Below, one piece after another: positions 1-12,654 of a DNA stretch of 64,000 nt. Position 1 is the stretch's first letter; every line of letters starts with the position of its first letter. Below the pieces are notes generated by a model. The model had not been told where the DNA came from. It ran no database searches and saw only the letters and a program-made list of their open reading frames with translations. The translations under genes and the position numbers were made by a program. The DNA is from Gaertneriomyces semiglobifer (taxonomy: Eukaryota; Chytridiomycota; Chytridiomycetes; Spizellomycetales; Spizellomycetaceae): assembly GCA_025558075.1 (NCBI GenBank), contig JAHLKF010000035.1, positions 62,001-126,000 on the forward strand, read 5' to 3'.

Positions 1-3000
1 ACAGGAACATGAGCTCCGTCATATATACCAACTCCTTCTCCGCGTCGTCCAGCATTCAATGTCTCAACAGCCGCCTGCATTTGATACCAATGAGGAATAT
101 ATACTGACAGCGCTGCAAACGCTGGGGCGCATTTTAGCCTGGGACTTTGCTGATTTCGGCGGCAAGACGTACACCACCACAAGATTCCCCAACTCTTGGA
201 AAGAGTTGGTATTGAACCCTGAAGTGGTTAATACCTTTGTACAAGTATGTCATGATCGGCTTTATTTGCACGCGATACACCAATCGCTGACTTCGCCATG
301 TGCAGTTATCAGAATTAGCAGAGTTATACCCTCAACTCAGTGGGCAGTGCGCCCAATGCTTAACCCAGTTGTGCTCTATTACGGGTGATGTATTTAAAGC
401 CGTCGATGCAAGCGGACAATTGTACATTGATGAGAATATCCGACGTGCTTGGGTGGAGTGCTTACTGATCGGATACCTAAAGATCGCCCGCAGGTATGAG
501 TTCCCACTATTGTAGTCACCTCTCACTGTGTTGCTAAGAAGCTTCGTAGATATACGCAACAGGTCTCAGAGGATGAGGACTTACTGGCCGATGATGACCT
601 CGCCACACTAATTGACATCCCTCATCGTCTGATTTCGAATCATCCCATCCCTACCATAATTTCGTGTCCGTCAGCGATTCAGGCCTTTAGCCTTACTTCA
701 AATTTGAGTTTAATGACGTACTCGTATATCATTAAGCAAGGAGAAGACGTCTTAGGCGAGGAAGTAGGCGAGCTAATGTTGGATATGTGGAGTAGGTTGG
801 TAGTGGGGTGGACTGAGTGGATAGACGAGAGAAAGGCATTAGAAACTACCGGTGTTCAAAAAGATGATGGGGTCAGCGCACAAAAGTTTCAAGAGTTCAT
901 GACATTCCTCAGCGCAGTTTGCGAGAAAGTATTCGAAGGGTTCGTTGAAATGAGGTTAACTGTGGCTAATGCTGAAGAGGAAGAGGAGGATCATGGTAGT
1001 CCGGAAGAGATGAAAGATGTGGTTTGTATTGCTTCAGGTTTTCACCAGAACATCTTCATGTCTCACACTCCGTTCCCAGTTTTTGTATGAGGATCAATTG
1101 ACTGAGGCTGCAATTCTCGCTCGCGTCTCCCCAGAGAAGGCGCTTTCAATGCTGGAGAAGCATGTGATTCACCGCTTAGCTTGGATTGAAAAGGCACTTG
1201 CAGGCGACGCCCATTTTCTCAGCCAAATCACCACCGCCTTTGAGCACCTTCATTGGTTGGCACTTATCTGTGGACATGTGCTGGCAGACAAAGCCGCGGG
1301 CGAGACTCCGGAAATGCCAGAAGGGTTCGGGCCCTTACTGCACGCACAACCCTGCCCCTTAATCACTCTTCCTTCCACCTTCCTGACGGTGATCGGAATG
1401 CTGAGTTGTTCTAGAGATGATCCAGTATACCATTACCTGTCTCCTCTTGTCAGCGAAAGTTTGTTGTGGTTCGCGGAAAGGTGGTCTTGCACGTACTTGT
1501 TCATGGAAGGCGGGAAAATCGGAAATGCATTCAACGGAGAAGCGGGGCGAAAAGTATTGGATTCCTTGATCGACAGCATGAGCAAGGTGTGTGGCATGTG
1601 GTGGGGTGAGACCGAGGTCATTATGCAGGTGTCATCCTTGTTGAGTAGTTGGGGGAAGATGCCGCACATTCGACAAGTGTTACTCGAAAGCGATAATTTT
1701 AAACAACTTGCGCGATTGATCATGGACAACCTGGGGCGACTACCGGTGGATGCCCATAGTCCACTTGTTGAGAACATTACCACGCTGTTCACACATGCAC
1801 CGCCAGCTTTGCGATCTGCTTATCTTGGGGAACTTGCTCAGAACATACACGGCCGCTATTTCGAATTGTTTCATAATCCGAACTTCGCCCAAACGTATCA
1901 GCACCCTGAGGTCCGAGAACAGGTTATATGCTCCTTGGAGATGTACAGCGGGTTAGCTTTGGCATGCAATGAGACAAACACCAAACAGATCTTCGCCGTT
2001 ATCAGCGAAGCCTTTGAGATGTTTGTTGGACTGATCAGAGCGTATAAGGGAGATTCAAATGTTGAGCAGAGCGTTTTGAGCTGCGTAGGCGGGTTGGTGC
2101 GGTGCGCGGTGAGTTGACACTAGTCCTTAAGGAAATAGTGCAGTATGTTGATTTCAGCATCTTGCATACAGAACTTCGACGAACTTTCGCCGGAGCAACG
2201 CCAGCATCTATATCACACGATTCTAGAGCTTCTGCGAGCATACGCAAATAACCAAGTCGGCCGCACGCGCGTTCTTCGCCAGGGAGACGAAGAGGAAGTG
2301 CTTGAAGACTTATGTGTTGTGGTTGAGATGCTATGGCAATTAGTTGCTGGCCGCTACGAGGGCCTTAGTTGGAGTGAAGTAGTAGCGATCAGAAATCGGG
2401 CTGTGGCAGCCGGCGAGGTTGATGTTGCTGAGTTGGTGTTTTACGGCGTGGGAGTTGTGGTACCTCTCATAAGCGATGATATGTTGCAGGTGCGTGTCTG
2501 TCCTCTCTGATGAACACACATTGATGACTGGCGCCGCAAACTGACTGATGGTGCTCTTTTCCGATAGTTCCCCGAGCTATGCAAAGACTACATCACTCTT
2601 GTTTCAAACCTCACCCGCTACTTTCCCGACAAATTTATTACCCTTCCACAGGATCTCGTCAGCCGAATCATCCGCTGCCTTGAGATCGGGGTGCAAAATG
2701 CCATGGCCGAAGTGGCGCGTGGAGCGTGGGAAGCCATCTTTGGCATTTCTATCTGGAGATGGGAAACTACACAAACACAGCCCGCCGGCATACCTACGCA
2801 AGGACTTCAAGTACTGGATTCATGTTTGGACCACCTCCTGCAAAAGGTTGTTCAAGCAATCTTCTTTTCCCCGTTCAACATGAGCGGCGAGGATGATGTC
2901 TCTGCCCAGGCATTGCTCGGGCTAATCCTCGGACGTGAATCGAGTTATGGCATGCTGGCACACCAAATTGGAAATGGCATGGGCCAACCGGCTGTGGTGC

Positions 3001-3173
3001 AAGCGCTTGGGTGTCTCGTCGGAGGTGCCCGGGCCGTCGTTGCGCGAGATGGCATTGAGAAAATGAGATATGCCAGGATGGAAGGCTTCTTGGGAAGAGA
3101 GGAAGAGGTAGCTGCATTTGTGAAAGATGTGGGAAGGGTTCGGGAAGGCATTCACAGATTGAGCAGGATTTAA
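1..3173 (+). CDS. Exportin-4-like karyopherin, 3' portion, multi-exon
   Basis: Nuclear transport receptor of the importin-beta/exportin family (established for the family). The frame is open from base 2, so the gene begins before the window. Approximate exons are 1-243, 306-490, 512-1017, 1086-2112, 2160-2490 and 2567-3173, separated by short GT-AG introns (for example donor GTATGT at 244). The helical, HEAT-like protein has a segment around 1,243-1,330 (HWLALICGHVLADK followed by GETPEMP) that matches my memory of exportin-4, and a C-terminal stretch starting FPELCKDY typical of that family. The stop is at 3171-3173. Exon borders are estimates. The family assignment (exportin-4 rather than another exportin) rests on motif recall only. 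Confidence 0.72.
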
Positions 3174-3952
3174 GAGTAGGTAGCCATGCTGCAACCACCG
3201 TTTTGGTTATATAGAAGCGTCGAGCCCGGCACTTCAGTCTGTGGCTTTAATGTTAGTATAAAAGATAGAAAACATTACATACACTCATGGCCTCCGTACA
3301 TGCAGATTGGAAAGCTGCCAGTTCCAATTTTCTTGACCAGAGAACGCGACGAACGCATTACAGGTGCCCGCCATTTATACATAAGCGGGGTTAGGGCTTC
3401 GACAGGACAGATAGCGGATCGGACCCTACCCCTGACCATTTTTGGTGACTGACACATGAAATTGATTAGTGGGGTTAGGGGTAACTTCCGATATCAACTA
3501 CGCGGACGCGGAGCGGAGTTTCGAAGAGAAAAACGAACACGGTCTCGGCGGCGCGATTTTAATTTGACGGGTTAAGGAGTAGTAGAATTATCAAGTACAG
3601 CCAGCCAGGCATCCAAGGCATGGGCAGCGCAACTCCAAGTCAGCAGCAGCCAGAAGAAGCGGCTTTCCCCGTCACACGTTTGGACTTTGTATCACAACAT
3701 AGGATTGGTGTTCTAAGAGTATATATATCGAGCGCTATGTCACGCCCGACCTCCTTTCTGCTTTTTCGCTCTACGGCATACATGGGGCTCGTGTCCACAT
3801 AGCCTCCGCTCTTCCTCACGCAGGAACAGGCGTTAAACGCATATCAGTACTGGAGCTGTTCCATGTCCTATTTAGCAGCAGCTTGTTGATACACCTCGCA
3901 CCTTTCTGAAAGGGATACCCAACCGCTCACTCACCTGGAAAACAACCTCAAC
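3174..3952. other. Intergenic, no gene seen; two GGGGTTAGGG motifs
   Basis: No coding frame is convincing here. GGGGTTAGGG occurs at 3387-3396 and 3471-3480, the second extended to GGGGTTAGGGGTAAC. A related motif occurs near 13,673 (on the other strand) and at 54,396. These could be interstitial telomere-like tracts or ends of a dispersed repeat. Confidence 0.4.
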
Positions 3953-4789
3953 ATGAGCTCTATCCTAACGACGGCGACCACCATCGCCATAGCCATAACA
4001 GTACATTTTTTGTACCGGCTGGTGGAGCATCCTCGTCTACCGAAGATGCAGCGGATGATCCTGATTCTGTTCTGTCTATCGCATATCATTCAGCGCTTCA
4101 CAATGACGTTCTATTACGACACGGAAGTCCCGAGAAGCTGTTTCTTGCTCGCGCTCATAGGCAACACCTTCGGCTTGTCGATATTCCGCTTCTGCCTCAT
4201 ATTCATGCTGGGAACCCTTTGTATGAAGCTTATGCAGAGAACCACGTCGTCTAAGGTCATCGTAGCGACTTCAACAATCGCCTTTATTGCGTCCACTGCG
4301 GCTCTCCTGTACAACACCATTTCCGCAAAAATCACCGACCCAAGCTCATGCACCCAGGAGCTGTCGAAAGTGTTGACCATCACGTCCAACTTCTCCTTCC
4401 TCGGATCCTTCCTCGTGGTCGCAATACCCGTCATCCTCTTCCTTCAGCGACATGTGAACGGCACGGTTGTCACGGTTAACACCACTGTTACCGTTAAAGC
4501 TATCTATGTCCGTCAACGAAATTTTATGATTTTTTTCTCAATCTGCCATGTGGCCTTAAGCGTCACGTCCTACTACATCGAATCGTTCACGTGGCTGCTA
4601 CTCACGTTCATTGCTGCGGACTGTGTATGGATAAACGGCACCATTCTGTGGCTCATGCCTACCGACGATGAGCGGTCAAAGTCTTCCAGTAACTCGGTGG
4701 CCGGCCGGCTCGACCTTGATTATGGACCAACCAGCTCAATGAAAGGGGTGAGAGATCAAAGACAAACGCAGGGATACATCTGGGCGTAG
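3953..4789 (+). CDS. Predicted seven-transmembrane protein, function unknown
   Basis: A single 278-codon ORF. I count about seven hydrophobic helices: near residues 5-22, 32-50, 60-85, 99-120, 137-160, 187-208 and 210-232. They are joined by short loops, and the C-tail is hydrophilic and Ser-rich. The pattern resembles fungal seven-helix membrane proteins or receptors, but no ligand-binding or G-protein-coupling motif is recognisable and I do not assign a family. It lies between the exportin gene and the anoctamin gene on the same strand, with its own roughly 780-bp upstream region. No introns are apparent. Confidence 0.7.
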   Translation: MSSILTTATTIAIAITVHFLYRLVEHPRLPKMQRMILILFCLSHIIQRFTMTFYYDTEVPRSCFLLALIGNTFGLSIFRFCLIFMLGTLCMKLMQRTTSSKVIVATSTIAFIASTAALLYNTISAKITDPSSCTQELSKVLTITSNFSFLGSFLVVAIPVILFLQRHVNGTVVTVNTTVTVKAIYVRQRNFMIFFSICHVALSVTSYYIESFTWLLLTFIAADCVWINGTILWLMPTDDERSKSSSNSVAGRLDLDYGPTSSMKGVRDQRQTQGYIWA

Positions 4790-5107
4790 TGGTCATTCTC
4801 TGCCGGGCGCACCTACATACTTCGTATAGAGCAGAGGATATGTACAAACACGACTAGAAACGACATAGTTGGTCATTAGCTCAGTTTAGAACATTGCATC
4901 CAAGAGTTGCTGCTAATAGCAATTACCTTGTTTATCTCGGAGGTTTGATGACTGGAAAAGTTAATTAATACGCGCCAGTGATGGCGTAAGCAACTCCGAT
5001 TCACGGTAAGGAACGTAACGATTGTTAGTTGTTATAAACAAAACAAATTCAGCGGACCACTTCAGCACGAGTTCGCAGAGAACTTATTGGGAGGATAAAT
5101 AAATGCA

Positions 5108-8100
5108 ATGGCCAGTGTAGACTCTGCACCGTCTGAGCGGATACCTAGCGGCCGTTCTTCCTTGATACCCGGAATGGAGAGTCGACGGTCACAGAGGCGC
5201 TCTACTGATAGTTCCAAAGATGCATCCAATGTTTTGCCAGTAACGCTTATCAAGATCGGAACCAGGGAAATTTTGCTACAATCAGCACAGGATGTAGAAA
5301 TGTTTGAGTTCATTCTCTCACGGAAAGCAGTTGGTGTTCCATACGAAACCGCTTTGGATCTTTTATGTAAGTGCAATAGCACGGGTCTGCAAGCCTAGAA
5401 TGAGCTCTTCTTAAGCAAAATATAATAGGTCCTATTGGAGGCGATGCACTGGTTAAAGTTGCCTACGCGGACGCGGAAACCGCTTGGGACACCGTGCTGA
5501 TGTTCCATATCAAAAAGGATCATCGCCACGCGCGATTACGGACCGCATTCGAGCACGCACTACTGCAAGAAGGACTGATTTTGGAACGGGAATCTTATGC
5601 TGGGGATCACAGCATAGTGTTTTTAAAAATGATGACACCGTTCGACCGTTTATGTGTCGAAGCGGAGAAAATAAAGCTTAAAAGGCCGATGAAAGTAAGG
5701 ACTGCCAAGTGTTCTGCCGGCATCTATTGACTGTAACCACTGACATCTGCAGCATGATGAAACGCCGTCCGCAAACACGCAAGCAAAGGCACTAGCTATT
5801 GCGGACTTTTTGGACACTGAAAGGGTGTGGGACAATGTTAAATCGACCGCCGTGAGAAGTACACGTTCAAAACGCCGGTCGTTGACGTTCAATAAACGAA
5901 ATCTTATGGCCATCCTGGGCAGTTCGTCCGAAACATACCCATCAAAAGAAGTGCAACTAACGCTCTTTGACAATGGCCACAGAAATTTACTGGTATGGTG
6001 AGGTGCTTTGACCCCGCCAAAGGTGTTCATGTCTGTGCTTACTCATTAAGATTTAGACGTACAATATTATTCGTCACGCCAGGATGAGAACCCTTGGTAA
6101 AAAGTATCTGCGAAAAGATTTCAACAAGCTTTTGGACGAGGGTGTCTATTCAGATATCTTTCCCTTGCACGACGGACCTGTCAAATTGCGCCCCGGACGT
6201 TCTCCAAACAAGCGCTCCCAGCTGTATGAACTGTGGTGCCGCAGTATATACAAAGTGCCTTTGGAAGATCTGCGTGATTATTTCGGAGAGAAAATAGCAC
6301 TGTATTTCGCGTTTGTTGGCCACCTTGGAGCATGGTTCGGACTGGCGGCTCTCATGGGAGCAGGAGTATTCATTTACGGCGTGATCAAAGCGGTACATGA
6401 AGGTCATTTCGAAATACCCGATGGCATCGCCGACGTGCCCTCATCTCTAGAGCTGAACTCTGCTATGTCGACCATCTTCGATAACGTACTGACTCTTCCG
6501 TGGGCCTTTGCTCTATCCGTATGGGCGATGGCGTATCTGGAGTTCTGGAAGCGAAGAAACAATACGTTGGCATACACTTGGGATGTATTGCAATTTGAGA
6601 CCGAGGAAGGTACAAGACCACAGTGGTACGGTACCGTTATTAGGCAGAGCGAGGTTACTGGTCAGAATGAACCTTACTTTCCACGGCCATGGCGGCAGGT
6701 GTTTTACACCATTACCGGCTGCATCATGGTTTTAACTGTAAGCTGAGCTTTGCTGTTTTTTAAGTGCCGATGAAACGCTGAGCTTATCATCTGTACAGCT
6801 GCTTGTTGTGATTGGCGCTATTGCCGGATTTATTTTTTTCGCATCATTCATGCGGTGGTATTTAAGAGACACCGACAAAGCGAGATACGCTAGTGTTATA
6901 TCCGCGTGCGTTTCCCTTGCTACCATCATGATTTTGAGACCGCTGTTGACACGCCTGTCGAGGTACGGGATGGTTGTCATCAGATGTGTCGTGGTGGGAA
7001 ACAATCTGATGTTCCCGCCACAGAGTGCTGACCGATTTCGAAAATCACAAAACTGAAACACAATACCAGGATGCCTTTACCACGAAGGCGTTGTTGTTCG
7101 AGTTTATCAACACGTTCGGCAGCTTGTTTTATATTGCCCTGTTGAAGGTCTGGGTAATGAAGAAACACATCACGATTTTCAACCGGTCAGATTGGGACGA
7201 CACCTGCATTTACGGCAACTGTATGGTCGAGCTTACAGTTCAAATGGCCGTTGTGTTTATGGGGTCCGGCTTCGTGGAGCATGTCACCAAATATTTCTGG
7301 CCGTAAGTTTGACTCGCCACCTTGTTGATTTCTCATCAGCCATTTACATTACGATCTTAGATTATTTGACAAGCGCTTTCGCAAAAAGGTCAAGTCAGCC
7401 AAACACCTTGCTGGCCTCACAGACGAGGTTGATGACGTTGAAGCAGGAAAGGGCAAAGTTCCCAAGTTGCCAAAATGGGAAGAAGATGCCAAGCTTGTGC
7501 CACTTCGGGCAGAAAGTGCATTCGAGTATGGGTACAATATGACGGTGCTGCAATTTGCTTTCATTGTCCTATTTGCTGTGGCGTTCCCACTCGCACCGCT
7601 GTTTGCAATTGTGCACAACGCCTTACGCATGCGTATAGGTAAGACAGCCGTCATGCGTTAGCTAACGTGCACCAGTTGACGCATATGATGTCGCAGACAT
7701 GCAGAACCTGCTGACAAAATACCGACGACCCTTCGCGCTTCAAGCGCAGGATATCGGCGTGCGGCAGACGTATATCACGGCAATATCTTGGATGGCAGTC
7801 ATCGTTAACGCCTGCACAATCGCCTTTTCGAGTAAATACTTCGACGAAAACTATCTTAATCTGTTCGGCGAATCGAAAGAAGCACAATGGGCAGTCCGCT
7901 TAGGCTTTATCGTTATCTTCGAGGTGGGTATTGTTGTCGACGCTGGGGCCACCAATTGCTGATCCGTGTCACTAGCACGCCGTTGTCGGTGTCAAAGCCC
8001 TCGTAGCTTATATGGTCCCGGACATACCGCGGGAAGTCAAAATTGGACTGCGTCGTGCGGAGTATTTGGCGAAACGAGAACTTGATGCAAGCGAAGAAGA

Positions 8101-8149
8101 AGAGCCCAACGAAGACGAACTTGGAAAAATGATTTGTATCATATTGTAG
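5108..8149 (+). CDS. Anoctamin (TMEM16)-family channel/scramblase, multi-exon
   Basis: Anoctamins are ten-helix membrane proteins that act as Ca2+-activated chloride channels or lipid scramblases (established). The start is ATG at 5108. Clear exon ends include 5366|5429, 5694|5753, an exon from about 6083 to 6739, one from about 6800 to 6962, and one from 7022 to about 7303, with further exons to the stop at 8147-8149. Diagnostic blocks are the N-terminal cytosolic region followed by DIFPLHDG and YFGEKIALYFAF, the segment LTDFENHKTETQYQ before the FEFINTFGSLFYIALLK helix, and a late TITAISW-like helix region. The acidic C-terminus is rich in Glu/Asp. Splice joins were checked only where donor and acceptor were obvious. 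A dimerisation or calcium-site inventory was not attempted. Confidence 0.85.
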
Positions 8150-8333
8150 AATTAACAGGCAGATCAGTGAGCAGATAGACAGTTCCAGATACTCGTTCGA
8201 TTCTTGTAGTTGCGGGTGTCTAGGAGGCGAGCAATATGTTCATTCCGGTGAATATATACATGAAAGAGTAAGGAATGCCGAGAAAGTCGGCTATTAAACA
8301 GTGTGGACGAAGAATTGAAGCTTTTTGAGGCCT
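8150..8333. other. Convergent intergenic spacer
   Basis: A 184-bp gap between the 3' ends of the anoctamin (+) and PacC (-) genes. It holds AT-rich sequence only; nothing else is seen. Confidence 0.5.
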
Positions 8334-10490
8334 TCAATGCCGACCATTAATAGGGTGGTCGTTTGCCATCAATGCTTCTAGTATATCGTCGGCGAGGAAA
8401 TCGGTAAACTCCACGTTGTGAGGATTTGCGGGTTGAGGACGAGCGTGTGTTCTATCCATCGAACGATCATGTGTTTGATCAAAGCTCTGAAAATTGTCCG
8501 ACAGGATGTGGTTATTGTTCAGGGTTGGATCGAATGGATGTCGCCCACCATCACCCGATATATCAGCATTAGAAGGATGCCCAGAATCCCACTGACCACC
8601 GTTGGAGACATCCTTTTGAAATTTCTCAAGCCATACGAATTGCGACGGACACGACGACGAAAAGTGGGGAATATCGCCTGTGTGTAGCGGATTCACCGGA
8701 ATCTGGTAGTCGCGGTGCATTCCAAATGAGACATCCCCAGTTTTGTAGTCGTCCGCATGGGACATCCCAGAACCGGTAATTTGTGATGGTGAATTGATGT
8801 AATCGACTGGTGCACCCCCATACGAATCCGTCGAATCCGCAAAGTGCGTTCCGGACTCTGCTCCATTCGTAAACTCCACGGTGGAATTGAACATGGTTGA
8901 GAGTTTGGAAATACTACTATTGCGGGATATCGCGTGACCGGACTCAAGTTGGGCGCCTACTGGGCGTATAGTGAAATGTGGTTCTGATGCTTCCGCAAGG
9001 CTACGCGCGATCTCACTTCCGGGTAACGCTATGCCGTCATAACCCAGGTTATCTTGTGCCTGATCAAGGTCGCCTGATGCTGACGGGCTACCTCCGTCAA
9101 ATCTATTGCTCGACGCGCGTATTGTAAGCTCGTTACAATGTATGTTTTGCAACTGCTGCCATGGAGCGCGTATTGTATTCTCGTTTTCTGCAATGTTATG
9201 GAGAACGTCATCCCATTCGTGCGTTGGAGTGAAAAGCAGCTTTTCAAGGCTGTCCGTTTCGGGACCTTGTATAGCGATTTGAGGTATGTCCGAGTTCCAT
9301 TTATAGGAACCGGCACCATTATATATGTTGCCATTGCCCACAGGGACTGGGGGAGGGAACAGAGCATCCACCAGCGCATGCGTAGACTCAACGCGATCTC
9401 TTTGTTCAGTAGGTGGCGAGAAAAAGCCAGGAAATGGGTCCGGCACGGGGCTCGGGACATCTCCGCTTGGTGAATCCTCCAAGGTTACTCGCTCCATCAA
9501 AAACCTGTTCAAGAGTTCCTCATCAACCGGGTTGTACTCGTTTACCGCATTCATGCGAGGTAATCCAGTACTACCCGTTGTAACCACCGAGATGTGGTCA
9601 TCCAGAGGCGACTCTGAAACTTCAGATCCGTCGTTATATGATGAGGCCGAATGAACAGAGCGATAGGATGCTCTTCGAAAGAGGTTGTAAGCACCACCGT
9701 GCTCGCTGCCTGGCGATAGCAATTCTTGCTTGCTTTGAGGTAAAGGCGGCGTGCCGCCCTCTCTTGACTCTATGGTAACGGACGTCGAGCTGGAGGCCCG
9801 TGACAGAGGAGGCTGACCTTGACTTGATATTGAGTTTCGTACTGATCGGCGGCTGGTACTACCAGATGATTTGATCGAGCCTGAGCGAGAGATATGCGTT
9901 GAAGGTCGCGAACGACAATTCCTCCCTAACTTTTGATGCTTTTTCAAGTCATGGGGCCATTTGAATTTGGTGGAACATCTCTATGTGGAGAGACGGGTTG
10001 GGTTAGAACTCAACCCTTGAGGCAACTGGAGGTCAGCAGTCAGCAGCCACTAACGCACCTCGCACACGTGGGGTTTAATCGCTACATGGGAACGAAGATG
10101 AGAAGTGATGTGGTCCCGCTTAGAGTAAGTTCGAGGTGTATCCAAACAATCTGGGAATCGGCATGTCAGGCAGAGATTGTTCGTTGTTTTTCTGCCTACG
10201 TGATCCTCGCATAAATGGTTGTATAGCTGCTCCGCTTCGAAAAACGCCTTATTGCAGAGGATGCCATCGTCCATAGTCCATTCGCATTTGTATATGTTGC
10301 TTTTAGGATATGGCGCCGAGCGAGCACTCGAGCGGTCAGAAATGTCGTCTGGAAACTGTCTCTCCGGTGCAAGCCCTGCATCTCCTGAACCCTCACCCCA
10401 CGTAGAAAGGTTGATCAAGGAGTTTTCAGTAGAATACGCCGGTTCATGGTGGTAGTACTCCATCGCTGCGAGCTGTACGGACTTTTGCAA
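8334..10490 (-). CDS. RIM101: PacC/Rim101-type C2H2 zinc-finger transcription factor
   Basis: PacC/Rim101 factors control the fungal ambient-pH response and are activated by proteolysis (established). Exon 1 is 10,490-10,059 and exon 2 is 9,980-8,334. The intron (10,058-9,981) starts GTGCGT and ends TAG, and the joined frame gives about 692 residues. Three C2H2 fingers sit at residues ~85-175. Finger 1 carries [12 protein letters not shown], finger 2 [15 protein letters not shown], and finger 3 spans the intron, ending DLKKHQK. The remaining ~500 residues are Ser/Pro/Gly-rich and probably disordered, as in other PacC proteins. The start is the first in-frame ATG; an upstream exon cannot be excluded. 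The finger block is nearly diagnostic for PacC over Zic/Gli-type proteins. Confidence 0.88.
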
Positions 10491-11146
10491 CCGCCAAATA
10501 TCAATTCCAAGAGCGGGAAGACTGGTTTCAGTGGCGGGCGCGCTCCAGCGTCAAAAGACAATGCGGGGACGCAAAGGCGCCACTTACAGCCGTGCAATTA
10601 CTGGGAACAAGCGAGCGTTGGCTGGTCAACGTTGCAAATGCTGAAATGGGGCGACGGAAACTTGCCGCTGCTTGCCCAGTTGAAGCTGGCGTGGAAATTT
10701 CTCCAGCCGCGTGTTGGCTTCACGGCGTGAGGCAGTTAACTATTCTTCGCATTCACTCACGGCCGTAGCCGACGGGAGAATACCCTCATCGGAGGCACAG
10801 AAGCATAATGGCTTCAGTCAAGAAATGGTTCCATTCACGACCTGTCAGTCCTGACTTGAAGAGTTCTTTCGCGCATGAAAGCGAATCTGGAGGCATTCCA
10901 AATTCCGGCATGGCGAATAGACATTACTTACCGATCCTACTTAGTAGAGAGATGCTGTATATTTTGCCTACCCTCTGACACTGAAGTACGCAGGACTATG
11001 ATGGATCCACAGAGAACCGACATCTCTTATTGTTGGATTTATATGCGCTGCACTCGGAATCTCAAACACAAAGCTCACACTATTGCCACGCAAAACGAAT
11101 CACTTTATATGATGTCTCTAGTTGAATCTGATCCTAGTTCCCTTGT
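10491..11146. other. Intergenic region upstream of PacC and downstream of CAP
   Basis: About 650 bp with no gene I can support. It should contain the PacC promoter and the CAP 3' end. The open frames on the + strand here are not supported by composition and overlap CAP antisense. Confidence 0.4.
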
Positions 11147-12654
11147 TCATCCTTTGTGTTCCACAGCCGCAGTTGACAGTCCTTTTCCCCAGTTGACTGT
11201 CGTCCTGAACTGTTCCGGGAGGGGCCGTTCAACCCAATCGCCTCCCTCTTCGGTCAACACGTTCATGGCAGAAGATTTGGAGGTAAGAATTTCAACGTCC
11301 TTGGCAGCGGCCTCCGAAAGGTACAGCTGGACACCATCACACTTGTCGATAGCGACTGTGGGAGCTTTGTCCGTGATTTGCAAGTTGGTAGACTGGGAGT
11401 TGATCAAGTCAACGGTTGAAACAACCGAGGGCACGAGGAGGCCAACGGATTTGCAGTTGTCTGGATTGGGATTCATGAGACAGTTTTCCAAGTTTAACAA
11501 GCAACAGGCAATTGCTTACCGATGGTGATGGCATTTACTTTGCCAGTAACTTGAACGGTGACGCCTTTGCATCCAAAAATGTAAATGACGTGCCTCAACT
11601 CTACTTTATCCAATACAATCGGTCCAGTAGTAGATTGGGCAGTGTGATTCTCAATGACCCACTTGTTCCCTTCTAAAGCGGTTTTAGGTGGCTTCGAAAC
11701 TGCCGTAGCCGGCTTCTTCACAGCAGTGGAGGCACTGACTGGCGTATTTCCTGCAGGAACAACACTACCTGCGCGCAAGTCGGGGTTCTTGTGAGTCATT
11801 TCGCTCTTATCAACCTTACGCAAGCCTGCAGTAAGGCCACCAGAGTTCAATTGACTAAAGAGAGCAGCGGTCGCCGGAGCACCTGGTTTGGACCCAGTGG
11901 GCTCAACACCCACGGGCGGTGGTGGAGGAGCGGCAGGTCCAGCTCCAGCACCTGTAGAGGCGGATGCACCCAGCTTCCCCAAGGCCTCCTGCGCGTCAAT
12001 GCCCTTCGCATTCCACACTAACCCGGTTGTTTGCATTTTCTTCACGTAATTTTGTAATTCCGTCAACAGTGTCACGTAGCCGTTCGCCCAATCCACGTGG
12101 GTCTTGTCCTTGTCCTTGTATTCCTTGATCACTCGGTTGGCCCAGAATTGAGCTGAATCCCGCATCTCGCCTACATAAGGAGCGGGAGTGGGCTCGATCA
12201 CAACCCATCCCAATGCGCCGATGCCCTCGCTGACCGTTGAGAGATGGTTCGAAAGTGGGGAGGCACGATTCTTCTCGCGCAAGTTAATTATCTGTTGTAT
12301 AGCAGACTGAGTTGACGATAAGAATTGAGGCAATTGCTGTTGCGTGGGCTTCTTAGATTGTCCAGCCACGGCAATCAATTGCTTTTGAGCTTCAAATGCC
12401 GCTTGAACGATCCTGGCCTGGTCCTGAACAAGGCCGCCAACTTTCGAGGAGAGCTCAACGAAGGAGTGGAGTGGGCCTTGTAGAATCTCACTAAAGGCGC
12501 TGACGGCGCCAGAATCATTCCCTGCGACACCCGGCGTGGGGGTCCCGGAGTGCGAGGGAGCATGGGTGCCACCCGTTCGAGCGGCAACTTCTTCGAGCCT
12601 CTGCGTAGCAGTCTCCAAGCGCTTGATAAGACCGGTAAGTGCAGCTTCAGACAT
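11147..12654 (-). CDS. SRV2: Cyclase-associated protein (CAP/Srv2), actin regulator
   Basis: CAP recycles actin monomers with cofilin and binds adenylyl cyclase (established). Exon 1 is 12,654-11,520 and exon 2 is 11,460-11,147. The intron (11,519-11,461) has donor GTAAGC and ends CAG; the joined frame is 482 residues. The N-terminal helix begins MSEAALTGLIKRLETATQRL, the usual cyclase-binding coiled coil. A helical folded domain (residues ~60-215) follows, then the proline stretch near 240, a WH2-like region, and the C-terminal beta-helical CARP domain that crosses the intron (GKVNAITI joined to DNCKSVG). Length and domain order match fungal CAPs. The ATG is at the canonical position. Confidence 0.93.

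Noticed and set aside
7025..7542. Separate genes in the anoctamin region
   Set aside because: Donor and acceptor sites join these pieces into the anoctamin frame.
9138..9654. ORFs on the + strand inside the PacC region
   Set aside because: They are shadows of the low-complexity PacC C-terminal exon.
10875..11528. 217-codon ORF on the + strand
   Set aside because: It lies antisense to the second exon and intron of CAP and has no domain.
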